A DNA stretch of 64,000 nucleotides from Butyrivibrio sp. NC2007 (lineage in GTDB: Bacteria > Bacillota > Clostridia > Lachnospirales > Lachnospiraceae), in assembly GCF_000421405.1 (NCBI RefSeq), contig NZ_ATWY01000003.1, forward strand, positions 207,260-271,259, given 5' to 3'. Made by a program: the position numbers and the translations under genes. Under the pieces are notes generated by a model that had not been told where the DNA came from, did not search any database, and saw only the letters and a program-made list of their open reading frames with translations. Below, piece by piece: positions 33,487 through 41,668 of this stretch. Every line of letters begins with the position of its first letter. The stretch's first letter is position 1.

Positions 33487-33501
33487 TGAGCAGTGGCCTG
33501 A

Positions 33502-33915
33502 TCAGAGCATCCTCTGAAGGTCATTTCTAATGCTTGTAACCTGATTTATTGCGTTTTCGCACTCGCGCTTTGCCTTGCCAATCTGGGACTGTACAATGAC
33601 ATCCATCAAAAATCCATCGCAGAAGAGGTCTCCGAATGTAAGGAATCCGTTGATGTGCACTGATGAATAGCCGTTTACGTCTCTAAGCTCTTTTGAGAAT
33701 TTTTCAAGCGCCTGCTTTGCCTGGTTAATTTCATGCTCAGCATCGCTCATTTTGCTGTGTTTAATAAGGCCGCTGATAAATCCTCCGCCGAGGGTATCGA
33801 ATAATCCCCATCCGCTGGCGCTTGAGAGGCTCCTTTTAGCTCTTTCAAGATGATCAAGTGCAACGTCTGCTGCAGCAATGGCTTCCTGTATTTCTCTTGT
33901 TCTCATATCAAACAT
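33502..33915 (-). CDS. Small helical protein of unknown function
   Basis: This 137-residue protein is mostly alpha-helical, with coiled-coil-like N- and C-terminal segments (REIQEAIAAADVALDHLERAKRS and AKRECENAINQVTSIRNDL). Between them are glycine-rich stretches (GWGLFDTLGGGFISGLIKHSK and LFCDGFLMDVIVQSQI) that could be membrane-associated hairpins. I do not recognise a named family. The start at 33915 is chosen because a GGAGG site lies just before it. A longer frame beginning at 33942 would translate that site. It is transcribed alone toward the AEC gene, with 15 bp between the stop codons. Confidence 0.7.
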   Translation of the reverse strand: MFDMRTREIQEAIAAADVALDHLERAKRSLSSASGWGLFDTLGGGFISGLIKHSKMSDAEHEINQAKQALEKFSKELRDVNGYSSVHINGFLTFGDLFCDGFLMDVIVQSQIGKAKRECENAINQVTSIRNDLQRML

Positions 33916-34083
33916 GGTATTTCCTCCGTTTAAATCAAACAAAATAGTGTTTTAGATAATACGATGATAAGCCAGTGGGACGCATAGTTACATGGCTGAT
34001 GCAGCGTAATAGCGGAGTTTAATTCCCCTTTTTTGGAAAAAGATTAATTTTGTATTGGAGTTTACAATAGCTTTTTATCCAAA
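33916..34083. other. AT-rich spacer before the CIRCE element, no gene seen
   Basis: This stretch belongs to a gene-free region of 330 bp (33916-34245). The left part carries the ribosome-binding site and presumably the promoter of the minus-strand gene ending at 33502. I see no further conserved element in it. The right part holds the CIRCE-controlled promoter and a leader of roughly 115 nt for the small heat-shock protein. Confidence 0.6.
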
Positions 34084-34110
34084 TTAGCACTCTCGGTTGA
34101 CGAGTGCTAA
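34084..34110. promoter_or_regulatory. CIRCE element (HrcA operator)
   Basis: TTAGCACTC-N9-GAGTGCTAA is a perfect match to the CIRCE inverted repeat, bound by the heat-shock repressor HrcA. It lies over the -35 region of the Hsp20 promoter. The hrcA gene is not in the window. Confidence 0.95.
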
Positions 34111-34125
34111 TAGTGGTGTTATAGT
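34097..34125 (+). promoter_or_regulatory. Housekeeping promoter of the small heat-shock gene
   Basis: TTGACG (34097-34102) and TATAGT (34120-34125) are spaced by 17 bp. The -35 box lies inside the CIRCE repeat, so HrcA binding would directly exclude RNA polymerase. Confidence 0.8.
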
Positions 34126-34245
34126 GATTATAGAACAAAGGAACAGAGAAGACCGTTAGGACTTAACTTTCCTAAGATCTAAACCCTCCGTCCCATTGCT
34201 CAATAACAGTTAACCAATTGTTTTTGTGCAAAGGAGGTAAGCATT

Positions 34246-34707
34246 ATGTTAACACCTAGTATTTTTGAAGAGAATTTCATAGACGATCTGTTTGGATTCC
34301 CTTACATGAAGGAATTCGACGACATGAGTCGAGGCATGGAGCGTAAGCTCTACGGAAGAAAGGCAGCAAGGATGATGAAGACCGATATCCGTGAGAAGGA
34401 CGACAACTATGAGGTTTCAATAGATCTTCCGGGCTTCAAGAAAGAAGACATCACAGTAGAACTGAACGACGGCTACATCACGATAAGCGCATCCAAGAAC
34501 CTTGACAGAGATGAGGACAAGAAAGGCAAACTGATCCGTCAGGAGAGGTACGCCGGATCCATGAGCAGGAGCTTTTATGTAGGTGAGAATGTCGAGAAAG
34601 GCGACATTGAAGCCAACTACAGACACGGCGTTCTGAATCTGACAATTCCTAAAAAAGCTATGGACAAGAAGATTCCGGAAAAGAATCTGATAGCTATCGA
34701 AGGATAA
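34246..34707 (+). CDS. Hsp20-family small heat-shock protein
   Basis: This 153-residue ATP-independent holdase chaperone has an N-terminal arm (residues 1-40), an alpha-crystallin domain (about residues 43-135; KTDIREKDDNYEVSIDLPGF, DITVELNDGYITISA) and a C-terminal tail. The A-x-x-x-G-V-L motif appears as YRHGVLNLTIPK. The usual I-x-I tail motif is not obvious. A consensus AAGGAGGT ribosome-binding site precedes the ATG. The CIRCE element and promoter upstream show HrcA control. It is monocistronic, ending at a strong terminator. Confidence 0.95.
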   Translation: MLTPSIFEENFIDDLFGFPYMKEFDDMSRGMERKLYGRKAARMMKTDIREKDDNYEVSIDLPGFKKEDITVELNDGYITISASKNLDRDEDKKGKLIRQERYAGSMSRSFYVGENVEKGDIEANYRHGVLNLTIPKKAMDKKIPEKNLIAIEG

Positions 34708-34731
34708 CCGATACCTGATATGTAAGTGTTT

Positions 34732-34763
34732 GAGCCTCCGCATTACGCGGAGGCTCTTTTTTT
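34732..34763 (+). terminator. Rho-independent terminator after Hsp20
   Basis: GAGCCTCCGC pairs with GCGGAGGCTC around a four-base loop, followed by a run of seven T. Confidence 0.92.
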
Positions 34764-34775
34764 GTCTCCGAAAAA

Positions 34776-34804
34776 TGAGCCCCTGACTCCGTCCCCGGGG
34801 CTCA
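34776..34804 (-). repeat. REP-like hairpin repeat (GAGCCC type), inverted copy
   Basis: This is the reverse complement of the units at 29811-29870 and 63947-63973, with the core GGGGACGGAGTCA on the minus strand. It sits just behind the Hsp20 terminator. Confidence 0.75.
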
Positions 34805-34845
34805 AAATTTATATTCTTTTTGGAATTTTGGTGCATAATTACCGT

Positions 34846-34851
34846 TATAAT
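34846..34851 (+). promoter_or_regulatory. Likely -10 box of the M13 peptidase gene
   Basis: A consensus TATAAT lies 58 bp before the chosen start. No -35 with the right spacing is evident (TTGGAA would be 20 bp away), so this is tentative. Confidence 0.4.
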
Positions 34852-34909
34852 GGTAAATAGGAGATTTGTTGAGGTTTATAATGACACAGTTACGAGAGGA
34901 GTAGGACTG

Positions 34910-37012
34910 ATGAAGAAAAGACCGACGATTGTTGTGACTTCGCTGGTGATGGCCTTTGTCCTAACGGCATGTTCTGCAGTTTCCAAGGAGACGGCAGAAA
35001 GCTTTCAGGATCGTCTTAGCTCTGCGCTGAGCAAGGGGTGGGTTGACTCCGACCTTTATGATTCAGTGAAGGCGGATAAGGAGTATCGCCCGCAGGATGA
35101 TTTCGCAGCGGCCAAAAACAAAGAGTGGAAGCTGGAAGTTGGAAATGAATACTACGGAGTATTCCAGGACATCAGTGATGCAGTTCTGGAAAAGATGAAA
35201 AAAGCTGCCACAGATGAATCACTACCCGGAGAAGAGGCGGAGGTACTCAGAAAGTACTATGCGCTTTCATCAGACTGGGATTATAGAAATAGTCAGGGCG
35301 TAGAACCTCTAAAGCCCTATATAGCAGACATTGAATCCATAAGCAGCATGGATGAACTGTATGCTTTCTTTGGAGATCTTGAGAGAAATCCACTTGCGCT
35401 TGCGCCGATAACGGTGGACGTAATGGATTCATATCATATTGAAGAGTATCCCGATATTAACCTTACAATAGTAGATACCCCGAAGCTTTCCCTGCAGGCT
35501 CCGAACGGGAAGTTTTATTATGACAGGCTGAATGCAGCATCGGCTCTTGAGATGTATGAACAGGTAGAGAACAAGGTGCTGTACATGTTAGAGGCCCTTG
35601 GCTATCCGAAGAGCGATGCGAAAAAGATCTTTAAGAACTGCCTTAAGTGGGAAAAAGCAGTTGCTTCTTCAACAGTGGACATGACTTTAGAAGACGTGGC
35701 ACAGAGCACAAAAACCAGGGATGAGGCAGCAAATATCGCAGGAAAATTCCCGCTTATCAAACTTTTGGATGACTGGGGATTTTCAAACGCTGAATATTTG
35801 GTTATTTCCGAGTTTTACACAAAGAGGCTCGCAGGGCTGTGCAAGAAGAGCAATCTGGACGAGATGAAGGACTATCTGATAGTCAATTATTGCCTGGACA
35901 GTGCAATGTGCCTTGATAGGGACACACTGGATAAAATGAGTGAATTCTCTAAATCCAAGACCCAGCAGCCTATGGACTTCGGTAAGTCAGAGCAGCAGCG
36001 CGAAGACTCTCTGCAGTTCGAGTATTTCATAGGCCATACAGCAATGCTCGGAGCTCTCAACAAAACCTATGTTGAGAACTATTTCGATGATGCAACCACA
36101 GCAGAGCTTACAAAAATGACAGAGGACATTATTGACGCATATAATGTGATCTTTGCCGAAGAGCCCTGGCTGTCTGACGAGGGCAAGGCAGCATGCCTTG
36201 ATAAGCTTAATAATATAGGAATCCATATAGCCTATCAGAATTTTGAAGTTCTTGATTACAGCAAGACTCCGTTCAAATCCAAAGAAGAGGGCGGAAGCTT
36301 TTTGGATGCCTATTATGCTATGCAGAGATATTCGGTTAATCACAGAGCTTTCCTCGCAGGTGAGAAATTCAGGAAGGATTATTGGGATCCGCTTGGAAAA
36401 GACACATCTACTACAACTACAAACGCATTCTATAACCCGGCAACCAACGGAATATATATCTGTGCCGGAATATGCGAACCCAACAGCTATTCACCTGATA
36501 TGACCTATGAAGAGAAGCTGGGGGGACTCAGCGCCATAATCGGTCACGAGATTACTCACGGCTTTGACAGTGGCGGATCTCTTTACGACAAGAACGGCAT
36601 AAAGAGTTCCTGGCTGCCCTACAATGATCAGGTGGCATTTGTTGATCTCAACGACAAGGTTGCTTCATATTATTCGACCTTAACGCCATTTCCGGGATCA
36701 GGTCTTTATAACGGAGCAAACCTTACCGGAGAAGCAACAGCCGACATGGGCGGCCTGAAGGCAACTCTTTATCTGGCCTCCAAGGTTCCGGACTTTGACT
36801 ATGATCTGTTCTTTACCTCCTATGCACGGCTTTGGAGGGTAAACATGCCTTTGGAAGCGGAAAAGAGCTATTTCTCCGGGGATTCTCATCCTCTTGCTTT
36901 TTACAGAGTAAATGTTGGATTGCAGCAGTTTGATGAGTTTTACGAGACATACGGAATAGTAGAAGGCGATGGCATGTACCTCGAACCTGAAAAAAGGATC
37001 GCGGTTTGGTAA
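34910..37012 (+). CDS. M13-family (neprilysin-like) lipoprotein metallopeptidase
   Basis: This 700-residue exported zinc peptidase has a lipoprotein signal peptide with lipobox LTAC near residue 20. A long helical N-terminal M13 domain follows, then the catalytic domain. The zinc ligands are His546 and His550 in GHEITHGFD and Glu608 in GEATADMGG, with the general base Glu547 and Asp612. NAFYNP upstream is the usual substrate-binding segment. It should sit on the outer face of the membrane and cleave short peptides. The start at 34910 has GAGGAG upstream; a longer frame from 34820 lacks a signal sequence at its beginning. An ABC exporter follows after 15 bp and may be co-transcribed. Confidence 0.9.
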   Translation: MKKRPTIVVTSLVMAFVLTACSAVSKETAESFQDRLSSALSKGWVDSDLYDSVKADKEYRPQDDFAAAKNKEWKLEVGNEYYGVFQDISDAVLEKMKKAATDESLPGEEAEVLRKYYALSSDWDYRNSQGVEPLKPYIADIESISSMDELYAFFGDLERNPLALAPITVDVMDSYHIEEYPDINLTIVDTPKLSLQAPNGKFYYDRLNAASALEMYEQVENKVLYMLEALGYPKSDAKKIFKNCLKWEKAVASSTVDMTLEDVAQSTKTRDEAANIAGKFPLIKLLDDWGFSNAEYLVISEFYTKRLAGLCKKSNLDEMKDYLIVNYCLDSAMCLDRDTLDKMSEFSKSKTQQPMDFGKSEQQREDSLQFEYFIGHTAMLGALNKTYVENYFDDATTAELTKMTEDIIDAYNVIFAEEPWLSDEGKAACLDKLNNIGIHIAYQNFEVLDYSKTPFKSKEEGGSFLDAYYAMQRYSVNHRAFLAGEKFRKDYWDPLGKDTSTTTTNAFYNPATNGIYICAGICEPNSYSPDMTYEEKLGGLSAIIGHEITHGFDSGGSLYDKNGIKSSWLPYNDQVAFVDLNDKVASYYSTLTPFPGSGLYNGANLTGEATADMGGLKATLYLASKVPDFDYDLFFTSYARLWRVNMPLEAEKSYFSGDSHPLAFYRVNVGLQQFDEFYETYGIVEGDGMYLEPEKRIAVW

Positions 37013-37027
37013 TAGGGAGGAAATAAG

Positions 37028-37849
37028 ATGAGCGAAGCGGTAATTAAACTTGAAAATGTAAATAAATCCTATGGCAAGCACGAAGTGCTTAAAAACGTAA
37101 ATATGCAGGTAAACAAGGGCGATATCTACGGCCTTGTGGGCAGAAACGGCGCAGGTAAGACCACAATCTTTAAGATGATCCTGGGCCTGTCTGAGGTTAA
37201 TTCAGGTAACGTATCAATTGTGGGTTCTACGACCAAGAAGGAGCTTCTTAAGAACAGAAGCAAGATAGGCTTCCTTGTTGGTTGCAGATTCTATAATTAC
37301 CTCAATGCTGAAAAGAACCTTAAGTACTTTGCAACTGTAAAGGGAATCCCCAGAAAAGAGCGCAAGCAGGAGATTGCAAGGGTTCTTGAGATAGTTGGCC
37401 TTAAAGGCGTCAATAAGCCTGTAAAATCCTTCTCTCTTGGTATGCAGCAGAGACTTGGAATAGCAAATGCTATCCTTGGAAATCCCGACATTCTCATTCT
37501 GGACGAGCCCACCAACGGACTTGATCCACAGGGTATTGCCGATATCCGTAATCTGGTCAAGAAACTCAGAGATGAGTTTGGTATGACGGTTATCATTTCA
37601 TCCCACATTCTGGGAGAGCTTGAGCATACAGCTGACAGATTTGGAATTGTCAATGAAGGCTATGTGGTAAAAGAGATCACTCAGCAGGATCTTCAGGAGA
37701 ATCAGCCGGCAGTTGAGATCGCAGTAGATGACGTTGAAAGAGCCAAGAAAGTGCTGGAAGAGAACGGAATCAAGATCATGCGTGAGGTCACAGAGAAATC
37801 TTCTCTCGAGGATGTTTATTTCCGACTGATCGGAGGTTCAAATCAATGA
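37028..37849 (+). CDS. ABC transporter ATP-binding protein (BcrA-like)
   Basis: This 273-residue ATPase has Walker A (GRNGAGKTT, near residue 40), the ABC signature (SLGMQQR), Walker B (LILDEPTNGLDPQG) and the H-loop (ISSHI). The C-terminal extension of about 70 residues, after the ATPase core, resembles those of BcrA/CcmA-type subunits of ABC-2 exporters. It overlaps the first permease by 4 bp. The set of one ATPase and two short permeases is typical of peptide-antibiotic resistance or lantibiotic immunity exporters. The true substrate is unknown. Confidence 0.88.
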   Translation: MSEAVIKLENVNKSYGKHEVLKNVNMQVNKGDIYGLVGRNGAGKTTIFKMILGLSEVNSGNVSIVGSTTKKELLKNRSKIGFLVGCRFYNYLNAEKNLKYFATVKGIPRKERKQEIARVLEIVGLKGVNKPVKSFSLGMQQRLGIANAILGNPDILILDEPTNGLDPQGIADIRNLVKKLRDEFGMTVIISSHILGELEHTADRFGIVNEGYVVKEITQQDLQENQPAVEIAVDDVERAKKVLEENGIKIMREVTEKSSLEDVYFRLIGGSNQ

Positions 37850-38559
37850 ATAGACTGATGAAAGCAGATTTAAAAAGAATAATAGCCAAGCCGTCAATGT
37901 ACGTGATCGTGCTGATACTGGTGCTGTTTATACTGTTTAAGGATGCTGCCAGTACAGCTGCCGGACAGATGGAGTTGTACAAGTCTATGTTCGGTAATAT
38001 TGGACTCATATTCCTTAGTATTCCAATTTTTCTCTCAGTCTATTCCGATGAGATAAAGAGCGGAATCATGATAAGCATGATCGGAATGGGAATGGAGCGC
38101 AAAAACATAGTGTTTTCCAAGCTTAAGGACTCACTCGTATTATACTGCGGAACATATCTTATCCTGTATGTTGCAGCACTGATAAAGAATACTGTTTCAG
38201 GGCTTCCGATATCTCCCAAACAGAACGCGTTTCTTCTTCTGTTTTGCGTATACAGCGTCATCAGAGGACTTGGAATAATGGCACTGGCATCACTGGTTCT
38301 TTTCCTAACCATGAGCGCAGCCGGAGGCATGCTGGTACTGGTGCTGGCAGGCGCTGTTGGGACCGGCCTTCTAAAGGCGGTCCAGGATAGATTTAAACTT
38401 CCTGTTTATGACATAAGCTTTATGGGCCTTTTGGATTCTTCCTTTGCGGATTTCCAGGCGGGAAACATTGGTTATACGATCATACCGGCACTTATTTATC
38501 TGGCTATCGTTGTAGCGATCAATATTGCGACATTTGACAGAAGGGAGATGGATCTATGA
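37846..38559 (+). CDS. ABC-2 type permease, first subunit
   Basis: This 237-residue membrane protein has about six transmembrane helices and the N-terminal plan of ABC-2 permeases (RLMKADLKRIIAKPSMYVIVL), with IFLSVYSDEIKSGI after helix two. It lacks an ATPase domain and relies on the upstream BcrA-like protein. It overlaps the ATPase gene and the next permease gene by 4 bp on each side, so the three are translationally coupled. Confidence 0.8.
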   Translation: MNRLMKADLKRIIAKPSMYVIVLILVLFILFKDAASTAAGQMELYKSMFGNIGLIFLSIPIFLSVYSDEIKSGIMISMIGMGMERKNIVFSKLKDSLVLYCGTYLILYVAALIKNTVSGLPISPKQNAFLLLFCVYSVIRGLGIMALASLVLFLTMSAAGGMLVLVLAGAVGTGLLKAVQDRFKLPVYDISFMGLLDSSFADFQAGNIGYTIIPALIYLAIVVAINIATFDRREMDL

Positions 38560-39305
38560 GAAGACTACTTGAAGCTGATCTTAAGCGCGTCCTTATTAAA
38601 ATACTCCCTTGGATACTGCTCCTTGCATGGTTCATATTCGATGCTGTATCCATTGCAAACTCAATTGGCAAAGCCCCGGACAGAAGCTTTGCCGTATTCA
38701 GCAAGCTTATTGGACTTCATTCTTTTGCAATGAAGATCATCGGATTTGCGGCACTTCTTGGCATATATGCCGATGAGTTCAAATCCATGGTAATGATAGG
38801 GGTAATAGGAAGAGGGCTCTCGAGAGACAAATTTGTTATCGGGAAATTTCTGGATCTGTGCGTGATGACTTTGCTGATGGAGGCCATTACCATTATCTAT
38901 GTTTTTATACTTAAGGCTGTATTTGGAGCGACATTTGCTCCTATTGAGACCAGGTTCCTTATTGTATCCTTTATAATGGAATTCCTTGCGACAATAGCCT
39001 ATGTTACAATAGCAGCTTTTTTCTATTTCCTTTCGGAAAATGCGGCAATAGGCCTTTTTGCGTATCTTACATTCCAGATAATAATTCCTCTCTCCCTTGA
39101 GCTGATATTACAGATGACCAATCTCGCCAAATATCATGCAGAGAGATATTATGTCGATGGCATGATGTCTGTTGCAGCCTCAGATTTTATAATGGGAGAT
39201 TTTGCGGGTGGAATTGTATATGTTTTATTTGCGGTACTGATCTACATCCTCGGAGCTCTCGGAATAACCATGCTGATCTTCAGGAAAAAAGAGCTTGAAT
39301 TCTAA
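38556..39305 (+). CDS. ABC-2 type permease, second subunit
   Basis: This 249-residue membrane protein is a paralogue of the preceding permease, with a matching N-terminus (MRRLLEADLKRVLIKILPWILL) and IYADEFKSMVMIGVIGRG in place of VYSDEIKSGIMISMIGMG. It has about six helices and would pair with the first permease to form the channel. The gene ends 3 bp before the stop of the minus-strand operon, and no terminator is visible in this tight convergent junction. Confidence 0.8.
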   Translation: MRRLLEADLKRVLIKILPWILLLAWFIFDAVSIANSIGKAPDRSFAVFSKLIGLHSFAMKIIGFAALLGIYADEFKSMVMIGVIGRGLSRDKFVIGKFLDLCVMTLLMEAITIIYVFILKAVFGATFAPIETRFLIVSFIMEFLATIAYVTIAAFFYFLSENAAIGLFAYLTFQIIIPLSLELILQMTNLAKYHAERYYVDGMMSVAASDFIMGDFAGGIVYVLFAVLIYILGALGITMLIFRKKELEF

Positions 39306-39308
39306 AGC

Positions 39309-40283
39309 TCATTTACGGAGAACGATCCAGTTGTGAGACCAGGGCACCGGAAGCCCAAAGAGAGTAACAACTTTCCCCTGAGCATTTCGATACCAGGAGT
39401 AGTTCCAGCCTGCGCCCATGTCCATGTAGAGGGCGTTTGTGACGCCGAGCCTGTCGAGTTCAGAGAGGAACTCATCGAAATGCAGCATGTTAACTGAATC
39501 TATAATACAAAGATGGCCGTTAAGTTCGGCGATAGTCCTGTAGCAGCGCGCTCTGGGTCTGTCGAAGTTCATAACGGTCTTTTTGTTGTCTATAAGTGCA
39601 AACTGCATGAATCCATTTCCGCCGGCATCAGCAGCGCTTTTAATGGCATCTCTTGCGCCGTCAAAGGTAAAAGCAAACTTTCCATCAGCAAAAGTAAATG
39701 CTCCGAAGGCATCTCTTGTGTAGGGACTCTCATAGTAAGCGCCGTTTACAGCGTGATCTCCCTCTACATTTTCCTCGGAAAATCCAAGGCTTACAGTGTG
39801 CTGGAAAGCTGCTCCGCAGCACCAGGTAATGGAATCATCTCTTTTTGAAGGACGATCTCCTGTAACCAGCTCGGCACTGGTATATTCAGGGAAAAAGACA
39901 TAGACAGTCCCTGTGTTATAGATGGTTGTCCTGTTTCCGGGAAGTATCTTTTCCACGGGCATATTCCTGGCATCGATGCTCTCGGGAATTTTGATGTGAT
40001 ATTGTGAAATTAAACCCATGAAAATAAAGACAAATGATGGTATAACCAGAAAGGACGATGCACAGAAAAGGTGGTACAGCATTCGCAGAGGCTTAAATGT
40101 CAGCTTTTCCGTGCCCCACAAATAGACGATCAGGGCCGATACCTGCATGATCGCCAGAGAAAGATATACAGCATAAAGGATATTTAGCCACATCTGGGCC
40201 ACGAAGAAGGCAGTATATGCGCACAGCGAAAGAAGAGCCATGGCCATGAGCCATATTCCTGTCAGACGTTTGCGAGTGTTCAT
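39309..40283 (-). CDS. Membrane protein with possible phosphodiester-glycosidase-like domain
   Basis: This 324-residue protein has three N-terminal transmembrane helices (about residues 10-30, 33-55 and 70-95) and then an extracellular domain of about 220 residues. The C-terminal motif LGVTNALYMDMGAGWNYSW resembles the GVTNALNLDGG motif of phosphodiester glycosidase (DUF2233/NAGPA) domains, with the second Gly region altered. The segment RTIAELNGHLCIIDS also fits that fold. This assignment is tentative. Its start overlaps the end of the upstream membrane-protein gene (40280) by 4 bp, so the two are coupled. Substrate and role are unknown. Confidence 0.65.
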   Translation of the reverse strand: MNTRKRLTGIWLMAMALLSLCAYTAFFVAQMWLNILYAVYLSLAIMQVSALIVYLWGTEKLTFKPLRMLYHLFCASSFLVIPSFVFIFMGLISQYHIKIPESIDARNMPVEKILPGNRTTIYNTGTVYVFFPEYTSAELVTGDRPSKRDDSITWCCGAAFQHTVSLGFSEENVEGDHAVNGAYYESPYTRDAFGAFTFADGKFAFTFDGARDAIKSAADAGGNGFMQFALIDNKKTVMNFDRPRARCYRTIAELNGHLCIIDSVNMLHFDEFLSELDRLGVTNALYMDMGAGWNYSWYRNAQGKVVTLFGLPVPWSHNWIVLRK

Positions 40284-40954
40284 TTATTTTTTCTCCGTTC
40301 ACGCTTAAATTTCAGTAGCTCCTGGCGAAGCACTTTAAAGGAATCAAACTGCGACTCAATGCTGACAATCAGAAGCAGTATTGCAATGTCCGTCAGATAC
40401 TGGAGGGCATTTTTCCAAAGCATCTCAGAGGAAAAGCCCAGTTTACTGTTGGTTACCAGAAGGAGCACATACACAGCCAGTTTGAAGATAATTGCCATGC
40501 GGTTGAATATGACATTTTCGGGATTCCCGTGGGATGCGTAGTTTATAATGAAGTGGTTGATGGTTATAATGATGGTCATGAGAAAAGACATTCCGGCAGC
40601 TGCCAGGTACAGACTGCCCTGAACGCCCACCACCAGGTAGGTGTCGAAATCCTGCTCGCCCCAAAGACGCCCCAGGACCAGATAGGCCTCCTGATACATA
40701 AGACAAAACAATACGCCACCCATAAGGCCTTTTGCCACATCCCAGTTGTAGTATTTGAAGGCAAAAAGCATTGCGATGGTGGTCAGGAGTTTGACCAGGA
40801 TCTCAAATTTTGTAAAGGAATCGCCCTGAGAGGGGATAAAGAACAGTGAAATAACACTTGTTATAACGGTGAACAGGCAAGTGGCCGTCATCAGATGTTC
40901 GTTTAAGAAGATAGATTCGCGATTTTTTTGATCGGTTTTATTAGCATTTATCAT
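40280..40954 (-). CDS. Multi-pass membrane protein of unknown function
   Basis: This 224-residue protein has about six hydrophobic segments: about residues 23-42, 50-66, 73-90, 105-135, 150-168 and 183-200. A strongly basic C-terminal tail follows (LLKFKRERRKNK), expected in the cytoplasm. I do not recognise the family. It is the first gene of a two-gene minus-strand operon with the phosphodiester-glycosidase-like protein, and starts 55 bp from the divergent Hpt gene. Confidence 0.7.
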   Translation of the reverse strand: MINANKTDQKNRESIFLNEHLMTATCLFTVITSVISLFFIPSQGDSFTKFEILVKLLTTIAMLFAFKYYNWDVAKGLMGGVLFCLMYQEAYLVLGRLWGEQDFDTYLVVGVQGSLYLAAAGMSFLMTIIITINHFIINYASHGNPENVIFNRMAIIFKLAVYVLLLVTNSKLGFSSEMLWKNALQYLTDIAILLLIVSIESQFDSFKVLRQELLKFKRERRKNK

Positions 40955-41009
40955 ATAAATATTTTATCATATATTTGTACTTAAAGATTTATCTAGAGGG
41001 GAAATAGCA

Positions 41010-41621
41010 ATGGAACTACCTGAATCTTTGAAATGGATCAATGAAGTTGAGGACATTGATCCGGCTGAGGGCATGAGGAATTGTGGCCAGCCTCAGCAGT
41101 ATATCAAGTTTATCAGGACTTTTTTTGATACCCTTGAGAACCGTATTAAGGAGATCAGGGACGCTTTTGACAGCGAGGATATTAAGACTTATACCATCAA
41201 GGTACATTCTCTTAAGAGCACAGCAAGGATAATGGGGGCAAAAGAGCTCTCGAACCTCGCAGAGGAGCTGGAACACGCAGGAGATGAAAACAACAGGGAA
41301 AAGATCACTGATAAAACTCCGAAGCTTCTTGAGGTTTGTGCTTCTTTCAAAGAAAAACTATCACCAATAGAATCTATAAATGACAACGGCAGAGATGCTA
41401 AAAGCGATAAGCCTTTCATATCCGAGTCTGAGCTTGCCGGCGCTTATGCAGCCATTGCGGAATTTGCACCCCAGATGGATTACGAAGCAGTAGAGATGGT
41501 CTTATCTGAGCTAAATGAGTACAAACTTCCGCCGGAGGATGAAAAAAAAGTTAAAAATTTAGAAAAACTATTAAGAAATTTTGATTGGGGAAATATAGAA
41601 GCGATGGTTGTGGTAAAATGA
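41010..41621 (+). CDS. Stand-alone Hpt phosphotransfer protein
   Basis: This 203-residue cytoplasmic protein has a histidine phosphotransfer domain with the phosphoacceptor His66 in KVHSLKST. A charged linker and a C-terminal helical domain of about 75 residues follow (DYEAVEMVLSELNEYKLPPEDE). Over its whole length it matches the last 200 residues of the hybrid kinase at 43816, including that C-terminal extension, so it is a detached paralogue of the kinase's Hpt part. It could compete with it or carry phosphate to other receivers (48100, 52054). It begins the phosphorelay/c-di-GMP cluster and is followed after 47 bp by an HD-GYP gene. Confidence 0.85.
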   Translation: MELPESLKWINEVEDIDPAEGMRNCGQPQQYIKFIRTFFDTLENRIKEIRDAFDSEDIKTYTIKVHSLKSTARIMGAKELSNLAEELEHAGDENNREKITDKTPKLLEVCASFKEKLSPIESINDNGRDAKSDKPFISESELAGAYAAIAEFAPQMDYEAVEMVLSELNEYKLPPEDEKKVKNLEKLLRNFDWGNIEAMVVVK

Positions 41622-41668
41622 TAATAGACATGCGCTTTATCGTACTCTATACCCGTGGATGGTGAATC

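Noticed and set aside
34181..34240. RNA thermometer in the Hsp20 leader
   Set aside because: Only a 5-bp pairing (CCTCC with GGAGG) is found, separated by over 40 bases, and the CIRCE element already explains heat control. Kept only as a side note.
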